Made by a program: the position numbers and the translations under genes | From: JASHPR01 sp963795055 | Lineage (GTDB): Bacteria > Actinomycetota > Actinomycetes > Streptosporangiales > Streptosporangiaceae | Length of the DNA: 64,000 nucleotides | Reading direction: 5' to 3' | Assembly: GCA_963795055.1 (NCBI GenBank) | Contig: CAWCGJ010000044.1 | Span: forward strand, 62,001 to 126,000 | Part shown: positions 45,428 through 54,177 of the stretch, in pieces | How the letters are laid out: every line of letters begins with the position of its first letter | How positions within the stretch are numbered: the stretch's first letter is position 1 | Notes under the pieces: generated by a model | Database searches by the model: none | What the model was told of the DNA's origin: nothing | Seen by the model: the letters and a program-made list of their open reading frames with translations, nothing else

Positions 45428-48400
45428 TCACATCCTGTTCGCGGGGAGGACCGCGGGCTCCTGCCCGCGGGGCGGCGCTGGTGCGGGGGAAGGCAGCTGA
45501 CGGGGCGGCGGTTCGGGCTGGGACCGGCCGCGCTGCGGCGGTGGTGGCGGCGGGGCCGGATCCTCGGCGAACACGGCGGCCCACAGCCGGTCGACGGGAA
45601 CGCGAGCCTTGGCCTTCGCACCGGCCGGGGCGGGTGCCGGGGCCTTGGCGGCGGCCTTGGCGGCGGCCACGGCCGGTGCCGCAGCCTGAGCGGCGGGGGG
45701 ACGGCTGGCGCTGGCCTCGGCCGGCCCGGCAGTCTCAGCGGCAGCGGGACGGTCGGCGGCGCCGGAGGGCGCTCTCGCGGCCCGCGCGTCGGCGGCCGGG
45801 TTGCCGCGCCACCGCGAGCCCGGCGGAACGTGCTCGCCCTTCATGAGGAAGGAGTCGGCGTCGAGCACGGCGTCGTCGTCCATGGTGACCCCGTAGTGGA
45901 CGAACGCGCCGGTGCCGATCGTGCACCGGTCGCCGATCGCGATGTGATCGGACTTGAACGTGCCGTCCTCGAGGGAGTGGCTCTGCAGGATGCTCCCGGC
46001 GTTAAGCGTGCACTCGCGGCCGATCCGGACCAGCGTCCGCTCCACGATCGAGCAGCCGTCATCGAGAACCCGGCGCCCGACCCGTACCCCGAGCAGGCGC
46101 CAGACGACGCTCTTGAACGGCGTGCCGTTGAACATCTGGATGTAGGCGACGGACGGCACCTTCCAGAACCGCTCGTGCTCCCAGAACGCCGGCTGGTAGA
46201 TGGAGCAGAACCGAGGCTGCAGGGCGCGGAACCCGGTGACGACGCGCTCGACCAGGATGAAATAGCCGACGGTGAAGGCGACGTCGAGCAGCGCCGCCGC
46301 GGCGGTGGCCAGCGTGTCGGACGCCAGGCCGCCGCCGGAGGGCACGGTCGCACCGCCGGAGGGCGCGGTGACGCCCCCGAACGGGAGCAGGGCGACGAGC
46401 ACCAGCCCGGAGACGTAGAGCCACCGCGCCAGCAGGTGCTCGCCGATGGTGGCCGCGTTGTGCCGGTTCTTGGCCTTCAGGCGGTGCCGGCGCCGGCGCA
46501 GGGTGCCCAGATGGTCGAACTGGTGGTCGGAGCGGACCGTGCGGGGGATCTCGAAGCACGGCGAGCCGAGCAGGCCGACTCCCTCCCGGACCGGGCCGCC
46601 CACCGGGATCATGACCTTGGTAGCGAGCAGGCAGTTGTCGCCGGTCCGGCCGCCCGCGGGGTACGCGACTCCGTTGCCGACGAAGTTGCGGGGCCCGATG
46701 GTCACCGGGCAGACCCGGAACGAGCTGCTGGAGAACTCCGCGTTCATGATCGACAGGCCGTCGGAGACCATGGTGCCCGTGCCCACGGCGGCCAGGCCGG
46801 GCATCTCGTGCTTCACCTCCATGCCGAAGTTGGAGCCGGTCTGATCGACCGGCGCCAGCCGGTAGCCGAGCAGGCTCAGGTACCGCACGACGGCCGAGCT
46901 GTCACCGAACAGGGCGGTGAAGAACGGGACATTCGACAGCCGGGAGACGGCGCGCTGCAGCCCGTGGCGCAGCCCGTACAGGGGGTACACCCGACCCGGT
47001 TTCAGGGCCCGGCTCAGCAGCCGGGGAACGGTGCCGACCATGACCAGCCCGGCCGCCACGGCGCCGAAGAACGCGACCGCCGCGATGGCCACCGCCTCGC
47101 AGTACAGGGCCGTCCCCGATAGCGCCAGCGGCCCGAGCGGCCGGCCCAGCAGCGAGGGACGGGACACCAGCAGGCTGGCCGCGGCCGCCATGACCGGGCC
47201 GGCCACGGCCAGCGCGAGCAGCAGCCGGGTCGCGCTGTAGCCGGCCCGGCGGGCCGCGCCGCAACGGGCCGGCGGGACCGTCTGGTAGTCCCACCCGTCC
47301 TCGGCGGGCTGGGCCGGGGAGCCGTGCCAGCACGCGCCCGCCGGGACGGCCTGCCCGGCGAGCAGGCCGGAGGCGTGCCCGAGCTGCGCCCCGTCGCCGA
47401 CGGCGGTGTCGATGTCGATGACCGTCCGCTCGCCGACGAAGGCGCCGCGGCCGACGGTGATCGCGCCGGTCTCGATGACGCCGGCCCGGGCGCGGTACCC
47501 GCTGAGGAACGTGTCCTTGCGGATCACGCTGCCCGCGCCGATCGTCAGCAGGTCGGTGCAGACCGGCACGTGCTGCGTGAAGATCGCCGCCCCGGGCCCG
47601 ATCCTGGCCCCCAGGGCCCGCAGGTACTGGACGTACAGCGGGGTGCCGACGAACATCCGCGCCATCGGGTTGGCGACGACCATCGTCTTGACGATCCAGA
47701 AGCGGACGTAGGCCAGGCTCCAGGCCCGGATGCGGCGCGGTTTCCAGCGGCCGATGAGGATCCACTTGGCGGCCACCGGCAAGATCCCCAGGACCAGCAG
47801 CCCGCCCCCGCCGAAGACCACCAGGCGGAGGTAGATCCCGAGCGCCCCGCGGCCCGCCATCGTCCACGAGGATCCGGCGTCCACCGCCGCCGAAACGCCG
47901 CCGAGATAGACCAGGAAGGCCAGCAGCTGCAGCGCGCCGCACAGGAAATACCGCGGCCTGCCGGTGACCGGGGGCGCCGTGTGCGGCGGCGCCGTCAGCG
48001 CCAGCTCGGGGGCCGGGCCGGGCTGCGTGATGGCGGCGGCCAGGTCGCGCACCGTGGGGTGCAGGTAGATGTCCTTGAGAGAGACCGGCGGCAGGTTCGG
48101 CCGCTCGCGGATCGCGGCGCTGAACCGGGCCATGAGCAGGGAGCTGGCGCCCAGCTCGTCGAAGAAGTGCCCGTCGGCCGGGACGCGCTCGGCGCCCAGC
48201 ACCCCGGCCAGGACCTCGGCCAGCTCCCGTTCCGTGCTGGTCGCCGGGGCCGCGCGGTCGCCCGCGGCGGCCAGGTGACGCCGGCCGCGGGGCGCGGGCA
48301 GGCTGGCCCGGTCGGCCTTGCCGCTGGGCAGCATCGGGATGACCGGGATCTGCTCCAGGTAGGCCGGGACCATGTAGCCGGGCAGCTGGCGGCGCAGCTC

Positions 48401-49894
48401 GGCGTAGACGCGGTCGGCGTCCACCGCGGGCGCGTCACGGCGCGGGCTGTAGTACGCGGCCAGCTCCACCACGTCCGGCTCGGGCCGGTAGGTGCTGACC
48501 ACGGCCTGCGCGATGCCGGGCGCCCGCAGCAGGACCGACTCGACCTCGGTCAGCTCGATGCGGTAACCACGGATCTTGACCTGGGTGTCGATGCGGCCGT
48601 GATGCTCGATCTCGCCCTCGGCGTTCACCCGTCCCAGGTCCCCGGTCCGGTAGATCCGGCCCGGCGGGTTGTCCGGGATGCCGAGGGAGTCCGGCACGAA
48701 CGCGCGCTCGGTCAGGTCCGGGCGACGCAGGTAGCCGTGCGCGAGCCCGATCCCCGCGATCCCGATTTCCCCCATCGCGCCCGGCGGCAGGGCCGTGCCG
48801 GAGTCCGGGTCGAGCACCACCACGGAATAGGTGGGCAGCGGCACGCCGATCGTGACCGGCCGGCTGGGGTGCACCACCGCCCAGGTCGCGGTCACGGTCG
48901 CCTCGGTCGGGCCGTAGACGTTGAGGAAACGCCGCCCGGGCCGGTGCCATCGGGTCACGAGGTCCTGCGGGCAGGACTCGCCGGATACCAGCAGGAAGCG
49001 CAGCCCGGGAAGGTCCTCGTCGAGCGTGGCCAGCAGCGTCGGCACGCAGCACAGCGCGGTGACCTGGCGGTCGGCCAGGAACGTGTGCAGCTCCCGGCCT
49101 AGTAACCGGTCCCCGTCCGGCTTGGGCACCAGCGTGGCCCCGACGATCCAGGGCACCCAGATCTCCTCGACCGAGAAGTCGAACGCGATCGTCATGCCCT
49201 GGTAGACGCGATCGTCGTGGGCCATCCCGTACACCTCGGCCGCCACCCGGACGAAGTTGCAGATGCTGGCGTGCCCGATCGCCACCCCCTTCGGGCGCCC
49301 GGTCGAGCCCGACGTGTAGATGACGTAGCACAGGTCGTCGACCGGATCCCCGGCCTCGGCCCGGCCGAGCCGGCCCGGGCTCTGCCCGGCGATCAGGTCC
49401 GCCGCCTCGTCCAGGTCCAGCCGCGCGGCGCCCCCGGCCCCGGCGACCCGCCCCGCCAGGTGCGCGCGGGTCAGCACGACGCGTACCCCCGCGTCGGCAA
49501 CGATGTACGAGACCCGGTCCTGGGGGAACCCGGCATCGAGCGGCACGTACGCCGCGCGGGCCTTCAGCGCCGCCAGCATGCCGACGTAACCGTCCACCGC
49601 CCGGTCGGACAGCAGCCCGACCCGGTCACCCGGCCGCAGGCCCCGGCCGACCAGGAACCGCGCCAGCTGGTTCGCGCGCTCGTCCAGCTCGGGGTAGCTC
49701 AGCGACCCGTCCAGCGCATCCACCGCGAGATGCCGGCCCCAGCCGTGCTCGCGGAGCCGGTCGCAACGGCGCTCGAACAGCTGCTCCAGGCGCTCGCCCG
49801 GCCGCCACCGGATCGAGCCGTCGTACCCGGCACAGGTCAGCACGCGGCCATCCAGGCCGCCGCGCGATCTCGGACGATCATGGGTGCCAGCCAC
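45428..49894 (-). CDS. Pls-type NRPS: adenylation, carrier and membrane polymerising domains (poly-diaminobutyrate synthetase candidate)
   Basis: 1488 residues. The adenylation domain (about 30-530) shows YTSGSTGRPKG, FDFSVEEIW, YGPTEATV, YRTGDLGR and LPSGKADR (Lys526). The carrier domain (555-625) has LGASSL with Ser585 for phosphopantetheine. No condensation or thioesterase domain follows. From 648 to about 1370 come several transmembrane helices and three hexapeptide/left-handed-helix segments (GAITVGRGAFVGERTVID; NAEFSSSSFRVCPVTIG; HIAIGDRCTIGTGAFVHYG). This is the A-T-membrane plan of epsilon-poly-L-lysine synthetase, where the membrane part polymerises one amino acid. A 115-residue Ala/Pro tail ends it. 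My motif alignment gives pocket residues D-F-E-C-L-S-V-V-T; the Glu could hold a side-chain amine. The adjacent Dab aminotransferase suggests Dab as substrate. Confidence 0.85.
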   Translation of the reverse strand: MAGTHDRPRSRGGLDGRVLTCAGYDGSIRWRPGERLEQLFERRCDRLREHGWGRHLAVDALDGSLSYPELDERANQLARFLVGRGLRPGDRVGLLSDRAVDGYVGMLAALKARAAYVPLDAGFPQDRVSYIVADAGVRVVLTRAHLAGRVAGAGGAARLDLDEAADLIAGQSPGRLGRAEAGDPVDDLCYVIYTSGSTGRPKGVAIGHASICNFVRVAAEVYGMAHDDRVYQGMTIAFDFSVEEIWVPWIVGATLVPKPDGDRLLGRELHTFLADRQVTALCCVPTLLATLDEDLPGLRFLLVSGESCPQDLVTRWHRPGRRFLNVYGPTEATVTATWAVVHPSRPVTIGVPLPTYSVVVLDPDSGTALPPGAMGEIGIAGIGLAHGYLRRPDLTERAFVPDSLGIPDNPPGRIYRTGDLGRVNAEGEIEHHGRIDTQVKIRGYRIELTEVESVLLRAPGIAQAVVSTYRPEPDVVELAAYYSPRRDAPAVDADRVYAELRRQLPGYMVPAYLEQIPVIPMLPSGKADRASLPAPRGRRHLAAAGDRAAPATSTERELAEVLAGVLGAERVPADGHFFDELGASSLLMARFSAAIRERPNLPPVSLKDIYLHPTVRDLAAAITQPGPAPELALTAPPHTAPPVTGRPRYFLCGALQLLAFLVYLGGVSAAVDAGSSWTMAGRGALGIYLRLVVFGGGGLLVLGILPVAAKWILIGRWKPRRIRAWSLAYVRFWIVKTMVVANPMARMFVGTPLYVQYLRALGARIGPGAAIFTQHVPVCTDLLTIGAGSVIRKDTFLSGYRARAGVIETGAITVGRGAFVGERTVIDIDTAVGDGAQLGHASGLLAGQAVPAGACWHGSPAQPAEDGWDYQTVPPARCGAARRAGYSATRLLLALAVAGPVMAAAASLLVSRPSLLGRPLGPLALSGTALYCEAVAIAAVAFFGAVAAGLVMVGTVPRLLSRALKPGRVYPLYGLRHGLQRAVSRLSNVPFFTALFGDSSAVVRYLSLLGYRLAPVDQTGSNFGMEVKHEMPGLAAVGTGTMVSDGLSIMNAEFSSSSFRVCPVTIGPRNFVGNGVAYPAGGRTGDNCLLATKVMIPVGGPVREGVGLLGSPCFEIPRTVRSDHQFDHLGTLRRRRHRLKAKNRHNAATIGEHLLARWLYVSGLVLVALLPFGGVTAPSGGATVPSGGGLASDTLATAAAALLDVAFTVGYFILVERVVTGFRALQPRFCSIYQPAFWEHERFWKVPSVAYIQMFNGTPFKSVVWRLLGVRVGRRVLDDGCSIVERTLVRIGRECTLNAGSILQSHSLEDGTFKSDHIAIGDRCTIGTGAFVHYGVTMDDDAVLDADSFLMKGEHVPPGSRWRGNPAADARAARAPSGAADRPAAAETAGPAEASASRPPAAQAAAPAVAAAKAAAKAPAPAPAGAKAKARVPVDRLWAAVFAEDPAPPPPPPQRGRSQPEPPPRQLPSPAPAPPRGQEPAVLPANRM

Positions 49895-50036
49895 CTGCTG
49901 ATCATCGGCCGGCTGGCTGACATCCCGCCGGACGCCCCCGGCAATCTAGCTGAAAGGCCGCCCCGCGCCGCGGCCGCGTTCAGGACACACTCAGCCGGGG
50001 CCCCTGCGCCGTCTGGGGCGATGCGAGAATGGCGGG

Positions 50037-50804
50037 ATGGCGGAGGATGCGGTTCTCACCGAGGTCGACGGCGGGATCGCCGTCATCACCATCAACCGGC
50101 CGGAGGCGCGCAACGCGGTCAACGGCGACGTCGCCCGGGGCATCGCGACCGCCGTCGACGAGCTCGACGGCACCAGCGACGTGCGGGTACTGATCATCAC
50201 CGGCGCCGGCGGCACGTTCAGCGCGGGCATGGACCTGAAGGGGTTCCTGGCCGGCGACTCTCCGGTGGTCCCCGGCCGCGGCTTCGGCGGCATCGCGGAA
50301 CGCCCGCCGGCCAAGCCGTTGATCGCGGCGGTGGAAGGCTACGCGCTCGCCGGGGGCTTCGAGCTGGCCCTGAGCTGTGACCTGATCGTGGCGAGCGAGA
50401 CCGCCAAGTTCGGGCTGCCCGAGGTCAGGCGCGGTCTGGTGGCCGGCGCGGGCGGGCTGCTCCGGCTGCCCCGCCGGGTGCCCTACCACCTGGCCATGGA
50501 GATCGCCCTGACCGGCGAGCACTTCACCGCCGCCCGGCTGCATGAGGCCGGCCTGGTCAACAGGCTGACCGGGGCCGGCCAGGCCGTGGCCGGCGCCCGG
50601 GAGCTCGCGGCCCAGGTCGTCCAGGGCGCCCCGCTCGCGATCGCCGCCACCAAGCGGGTCATCGTCGAGTCCGCGGACTGGGACAGCAGCCAGGCGTTCG
50701 CCCGGCAGGGCGAGGTGATCCGCCCGGTGTTCACCTCAGCGGACGCGATGGAGGGCGCGGCCGCCTTCGCGCAGAAGCGGGCGCCGGTGTGGCGCGGGGA
50801 ATGA
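50037..50804 (+). CDS. Enoyl-CoA hydratase/isomerase (crotonase) family protein
   Basis: 255 residues with the crotonase fold. ITINRPEARNAVN starts the acyl-CoA-binding part and TFSAGMDLKGFLAG gives the first oxyanion-hole region. AVEGYALAGGFELALSCDLI and GLPEVRRGLVAGAGGL surround the active site, with Glu in the usual PE position. The CoA substrate is unknown; hydratase, isomerase and hydrolase activities occur in the family. GAGAAT lies 6 nt before the ATG without a ribosome site, suggesting a leaderless message. It is divergent from the NRPS-like gene. Confidence 0.9.
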   Translation: MAEDAVLTEVDGGIAVITINRPEARNAVNGDVARGIATAVDELDGTSDVRVLIITGAGGTFSAGMDLKGFLAGDSPVVPGRGFGGIAERPPAKPLIAAVEGYALAGGFELALSCDLIVASETAKFGLPEVRRGLVAGAGGLLRLPRRVPYHLAMEIALTGEHFTAARLHEAGLVNRLTGAGQAVAGARELAAQVVQGAPLAIAATKRVIVESADWDSSQAFARQGEVIRPVFTSADAMEGAAAFAQKRAPVWRGE

Positions 50805-50860
50805 GCGGCCGGCGGCGGTGAGCGGTCGCGGCGGGTAAGCGGCCGGCGGCGGGTAAGCGG

Positions 50861-51442
50861 TCAGCCGTAGAGCGCGGGGAGCCCCTGCTTCGGGGCGTAC
50901 TTGGCGAGCTTCTCGCGCAGCCTGCCCCGGCCCCGGTGCAGCCGCGACATCACCGTCCCGATCGGCGTGCCCATCATCTCGGCGATCTCCCGGTACGGGT
51001 AGCCCTCGATGTCGGCGAGGTAGATCGCCGTCCGGAAGTCCTCCGGCAGGTCGCGCAGCGCGCCCAGGATCTCGGAGTCGGGAAGCCGGTCCAGCGCCTC
51101 GGCCTCCGCCGACCGCGCGGGCCCGGCCAGCCGGTCGGCGCCATCCGGCCAGCCGTCGCTGAAATCGGCGCCGAGCGCCGCCGCCGGCTCACGGCGCCGC
51201 TTCCGGTAGGTGTTGATGAACGTGTTGGCCAGGATCCGGTGCAGCCAGGCCCGCAGGTTCGTGCCCGGCCGGAACTGGTGGAACCCGGCGTACGCCTTGG
51301 CGATGGTCTCCTGCACGAGGTCCTCGGCGTCGCTGGCGTTCTTGGTCATGCGCAGCGCCGCCGGGTAGAGCTGGCCCATGAAGGGCACCACGTCCTGCTC
51401 GAACTGCGCCTTACGGTCCGGCGTCAGGTCCGTCGGCCTCAT
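50861..51442 (-). CDS. SigR/SigH-like ECF sigma factor
   Basis: 193 residues. Region 2 is LYPAALRMTKNASDAEDLVQ (cut for length) with KAYAGFHQFRPGTNLRAWL and LANTFINTYRKRRREP. Region 4 is LPEDFRTAIYLADIEGYPYR and GTPIGTVMSRLHRGR. It closely resembles SigR of Streptomyces and SigH of mycobacteria, which direct the thiol-oxidative stress response. In those genomes the zinc anti-sigma factor RsrA/RshA follows immediately. Here the downstream gene is the convergent enoyl-CoA hydratase and no anti-sigma gene is present. AAGGAG lies 10 nt before the ATG. Confidence 0.88.
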   Translation of the reverse strand: MRPTDLTPDRKAQFEQDVVPFMGQLYPAALRMTKNASDAEDLVQETIAKAYAGFHQFRPGTNLRAWLHRILANTFINTYRKRRREPAAALGADFSDGWPDGADRLAGPARSAEAEALDRLPDSEILGALRDLPEDFRTAIYLADIEGYPYREIAEMMGTPIGTVMSRLHRGRGRLREKLAKYAPKQGLPALYG

Positions 51443-51610
51443 CGTCGCTCAGCTCCTTGCTCCCCGCCCGGCCGCCCAGCCGGTCGTTCGCCCAGTCAGT
51501 CGCGTCCACCACCCCTATAGACGTAATTGGTTGCCGTAACGATGCTCGGTTCCCGCAATATTGTGATTACGCGCGGGGAACTCTCAGGTGGCGTTCAGGT
51601 TTCGGCCGGG

Positions 51611-53173
51611 TCAGATCCAGCCGTGGTACCACATCCGGGACAGCCAGGAGGTGTACGGGACGACCTGGGCGGCCAGCACCGGGTACATGTAGTAGAAGTC
51701 CGACAGGACCGCCAGCAGGTAGACGCCGGACAGCGCCGCACCCAGGCCGCGCCGCACCGGGGCCGCGCGGGCCGGGCCGATGATCAGCCCCAGGCACAGC
51801 GTGATGCCGATGACCAGGAACGGGTCGAAGGTCACGGCGTAGAAGTAGAACTCGGTCCGGTGATCGTGCAGGGCGAACCAGAACCAGGGCAGCCACCCGG
51901 CGGCGACGCCCATGAGCACCGCGCCCGCCCGCCAGTCCCGGCGCGCCAGCCACCAGATCAGCAGGGTCAGCAGCACCGGGATCGACGCGTACCAGATCAG
52001 CGGGGTGCCGATGGCCAGCACCTCCTGGGAGCAGTTCGGCACGCCGCAGGTCTTCGGCGTCGCGTAGTAGAACGAGACCGGCCTGGTGACCAGGAGCCAG
52101 GTCCACGGCTGCGACTTGTACGGATGGCCCGTGGTCAGGCCCAGGCCGAACTGCAGCATGTACCGGTTGTACTGATACAGCGAGTCCAGCGCCGACCAGA
52201 CCGGCGTGTTGTTGCCGTGCAGCGCCGCCCAGTTCCGGTCGTAGCCGTACGGCGAGGCGAACCAGCCGCTCCACGACGCCAGGTAGGCGGCCAACGGCAG
52301 CACCGCGAACGTGACCGGCAGCCACTTCCCGTCCCGGACCAGCGCGCCCCGCCACGGGGCAACGTACCCGGCCACGCGACGCGCGCCTATGTCCCAGGCC
52401 ACGGTGAGCAGCAAGAACGCGGGCAGGTACCAGATCCCGTTCCACTTCGACGCCACCGCGGCCCCCAGGCACAGCCCGGCCGCGGCGCGCCACCAGCGGA
52501 TGCCGAGGGCCGGCCCGTCGTCGCCCCCGGTCCCGGCGTCGGCAGCCGCCGCGATCCTGGCCCGCGACCGGTCCCGGTCGACCACCAGGCAGCCGAACGC
52601 GGCCAGGACCCAGAACATCACGAAGATGTCCAGCAGCGCCGTGCGGCTCATCACCAGCTCGAGCCCGTCCAGGGCCAGCAGCAGCCCGGCGACGCAGCCG
52701 AGCAGCGTGGACCTGGTCATCCGGCGCGTGATCCGGGCCGTCATCAGGATGGCCAGCGAGCCGACCACGGCGACCGCGAACCGCCACCCGAACGGGGTCA
52801 GCCCGAACAGCCATTCCCCGCCGGCGATGAGGACCTTGCCGAGCGGCGGATGCACCACGAGCTCGCCGCCGGTGCCGAGGATGTTGGTCTTGCCCTGGAC
52901 CAGCAGCGCGTCCGCGTTCTTGACGTGATTGATCTCCACGCCGTGCCGCAGGATCCCGTACGCGTCGCCGACGTAGTACGTCTCGTCGAACACGACGGCC
53001 TTGGGCGTGCCCAGCCGGTAGAAGCGCAGGAACGCGCCGAGCGCCGTGACCAGGAGCGGCCCGACCCAGCCCCACACCGGGCTGCCCGGGATCGGCGGAA
53101 CCAGGCGGCCAGCGCCGCTCACCGCCCGGCTCTCCCGCTCGGCGGCCACTGGCTCGGTCTCGTATGCCGTCAT
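51611..53173 (-). CDS. pmt: Protein O-mannosyltransferase (PMT family)
   Basis: 520 residues with about eleven transmembrane helices. The first loop has VVFDETYYVGDAYG, the catalytic Asp-Glu of GT39 enzymes, followed by VVHPPLGK. It uses polyprenyl-phosphate mannose to glycosylate exported proteins at the outer face of the membrane. The C-terminal part ends with YTSWLSRMWYHGWI, as in mycobacterial Rv1002c. Its divergent arrangement with rsmI matches the mycobacterial order. The start is the ATG at 53173. Confidence 0.93.
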   Translation of the reverse strand: MTAYETEPVAAERESRAVSGAGRLVPPIPGSPVWGWVGPLLVTALGAFLRFYRLGTPKAVVFDETYYVGDAYGILRHGVEINHVKNADALLVQGKTNILGTGGELVVHPPLGKVLIAGGEWLFGLTPFGWRFAVAVVGSLAILMTARITRRMTRSTLLGCVAGLLLALDGLELVMSRTALLDIFVMFWVLAAFGCLVVDRDRSRARIAAAADAGTGGDDGPALGIRWWRAAAGLCLGAAVASKWNGIWYLPAFLLLTVAWDIGARRVAGYVAPWRGALVRDGKWLPVTFAVLPLAAYLASWSGWFASPYGYDRNWAALHGNNTPVWSALDSLYQYNRYMLQFGLGLTTGHPYKSQPWTWLLVTRPVSFYYATPKTCGVPNCSQEVLAIGTPLIWYASIPVLLTLLIWWLARRDWRAGAVLMGVAAGWLPWFWFALHDHRTEFYFYAVTFDPFLVIGITLCLGLIIGPARAAPVRRGLGAALSGVYLLAVLSDFYYMYPVLAAQVVPYTSWLSRMWYHGWI

Positions 53174-53218
53174 CGCCTGCCATCGTAGGCGGGGCGGGGC
53201 ACTAGCGTGGGGCCCGAC

Positions 53219-54130
53219 ATGGAACGTGCCCGGCAGCCCCGTGAGGCCGGCGCCGCGCGCGGCGGCGGCGGGACGCTCACGCTCGCGGCCGTGCCGATCG
53301 GCAGCCCGCAGGACGCCTCGCCGGCGCTGGCGGCCGCGCTCGGCGAGGCGCCGGTCGTGGCCGCGGAGGACACCAACAGGCTGCGCCGGCTGGCCTCCGC
53401 GCTCGGCGTGCAGGTGACCGGCAGGGTCGTCTCCTACTGGGACGAGGTGGAGGCGGAGCGAGTGCCCGGGCTGCTGGCCGAGCTGACCGCGGGGCGGGAC
53501 GTCCTGCTGGTGACCGACGCGGGGATGCCCGGCATCAGCGATCCCGGCTACCGGCTGGTGGCCGCCGCCGCGCAGGCCGGGATCCGGGTCAGCGTGCTGC
53601 CCGGCCCCTCGGCGGTCACCGCGGCGCTCGCGGTCTCCGGGCTGCCCAGCGACCGGTTCTGCTTCGAGGGATTCCCGCCCCGCCGGCCCGGCGAGCGGGC
53701 GCGCCGGTTCGCCGAGCTGGCCGCCGAGCCGCGGACGCTGGTCTTCTTCGAGTCACGGCGCCGGCTGGCCACGACGCTGGCCGGGCTGGCCGAGGCGTTC
53801 GGCGCCGGGCGGCCCGCCGTGGTGTGCCGCGAGCTGACCAAGACGCACGAGGAGGTCCGGCGCGGCACGCTCGGCGAGCTGGCCGCGTGGGCGCAGACCG
53901 GCCCGCTGGGCGAGATCACCATCGTGGTGGCGGGGGCGCCGCCGCCACGCGCCGACCCGGCGCAGATCGGGCCGCGGGCCGCCGCGGAGGTGGCCGCGCG
54001 GCAGCACGCGGGCACCCCGCGCAAGGCCGCGATGGCCGAGGTGGCCAGGGAACTCGGCCTGCGCACCCGGGACGTGTACGACGCGGTGCGGCACTACGGC
54101 GCCGGCCCCCCGGAGGAATCGCAGCGCTAA
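53219..54130 (+). CDS. rsmI: 16S rRNA 2'-O-ribose C1402 methyltransferase RsmI
   Basis: 303 residues of the tetrapyrrole-methylase fold. LAAVPIGSPQDASPALA, VAAEDTNRLRRLASALG, DAGMPGISDPGYRLV and LPGPSAVTAALAVSGL are RsmI motifs; FEGFPPRR follows. It methylates the ribose of C1402 in the decoding centre. I place the start at ATG 53219; TAGCGT at 53203-53208 is 10 nt upstream with no ribosome site, so it is probably leaderless (a GTG at 53207 is an alternative). A C-terminal helical region of about 50 residues completes it. Confidence 0.93.
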   Translation: MERARQPREAGAARGGGGTLTLAAVPIGSPQDASPALAAALGEAPVVAAEDTNRLRRLASALGVQVTGRVVSYWDEVEAERVPGLLAELTAGRDVLLVTDAGMPGISDPGYRLVAAAAQAGIRVSVLPGPSAVTAALAVSGLPSDRFCFEGFPPRRPGERARRFAELAAEPRTLVFFESRRRLATTLAGLAEAFGAGRPAVVCRELTKTHEEVRRGTLGELAAWAQTGPLGEITIVVAGAPPPRADPAQIGPRAAAEVAARQHAGTPRKAAMAEVARELGLRTRDVYDAVRHYGAGPPEESQR

Positions 54131-54177
54131 GGCGGAGCGCGGCCCGGGCCTGGTGCCGGTGGCCCTAGGCTGAGGGA

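Noticed and set aside
45011..49102. Two long plus-strand frames opposite the NRPS gene
   Set aside because: They mirror well-supported coding on the minus strand and give low-complexity Gly/Arg/Asp-rich products.
42331..49894. MFS pump as the dedicated exporter of the NRPS product
   Set aside because: It is on the opposite strand, separated by 380 bases and a possible terminator, and is paired more naturally with the divergent sigma factor.
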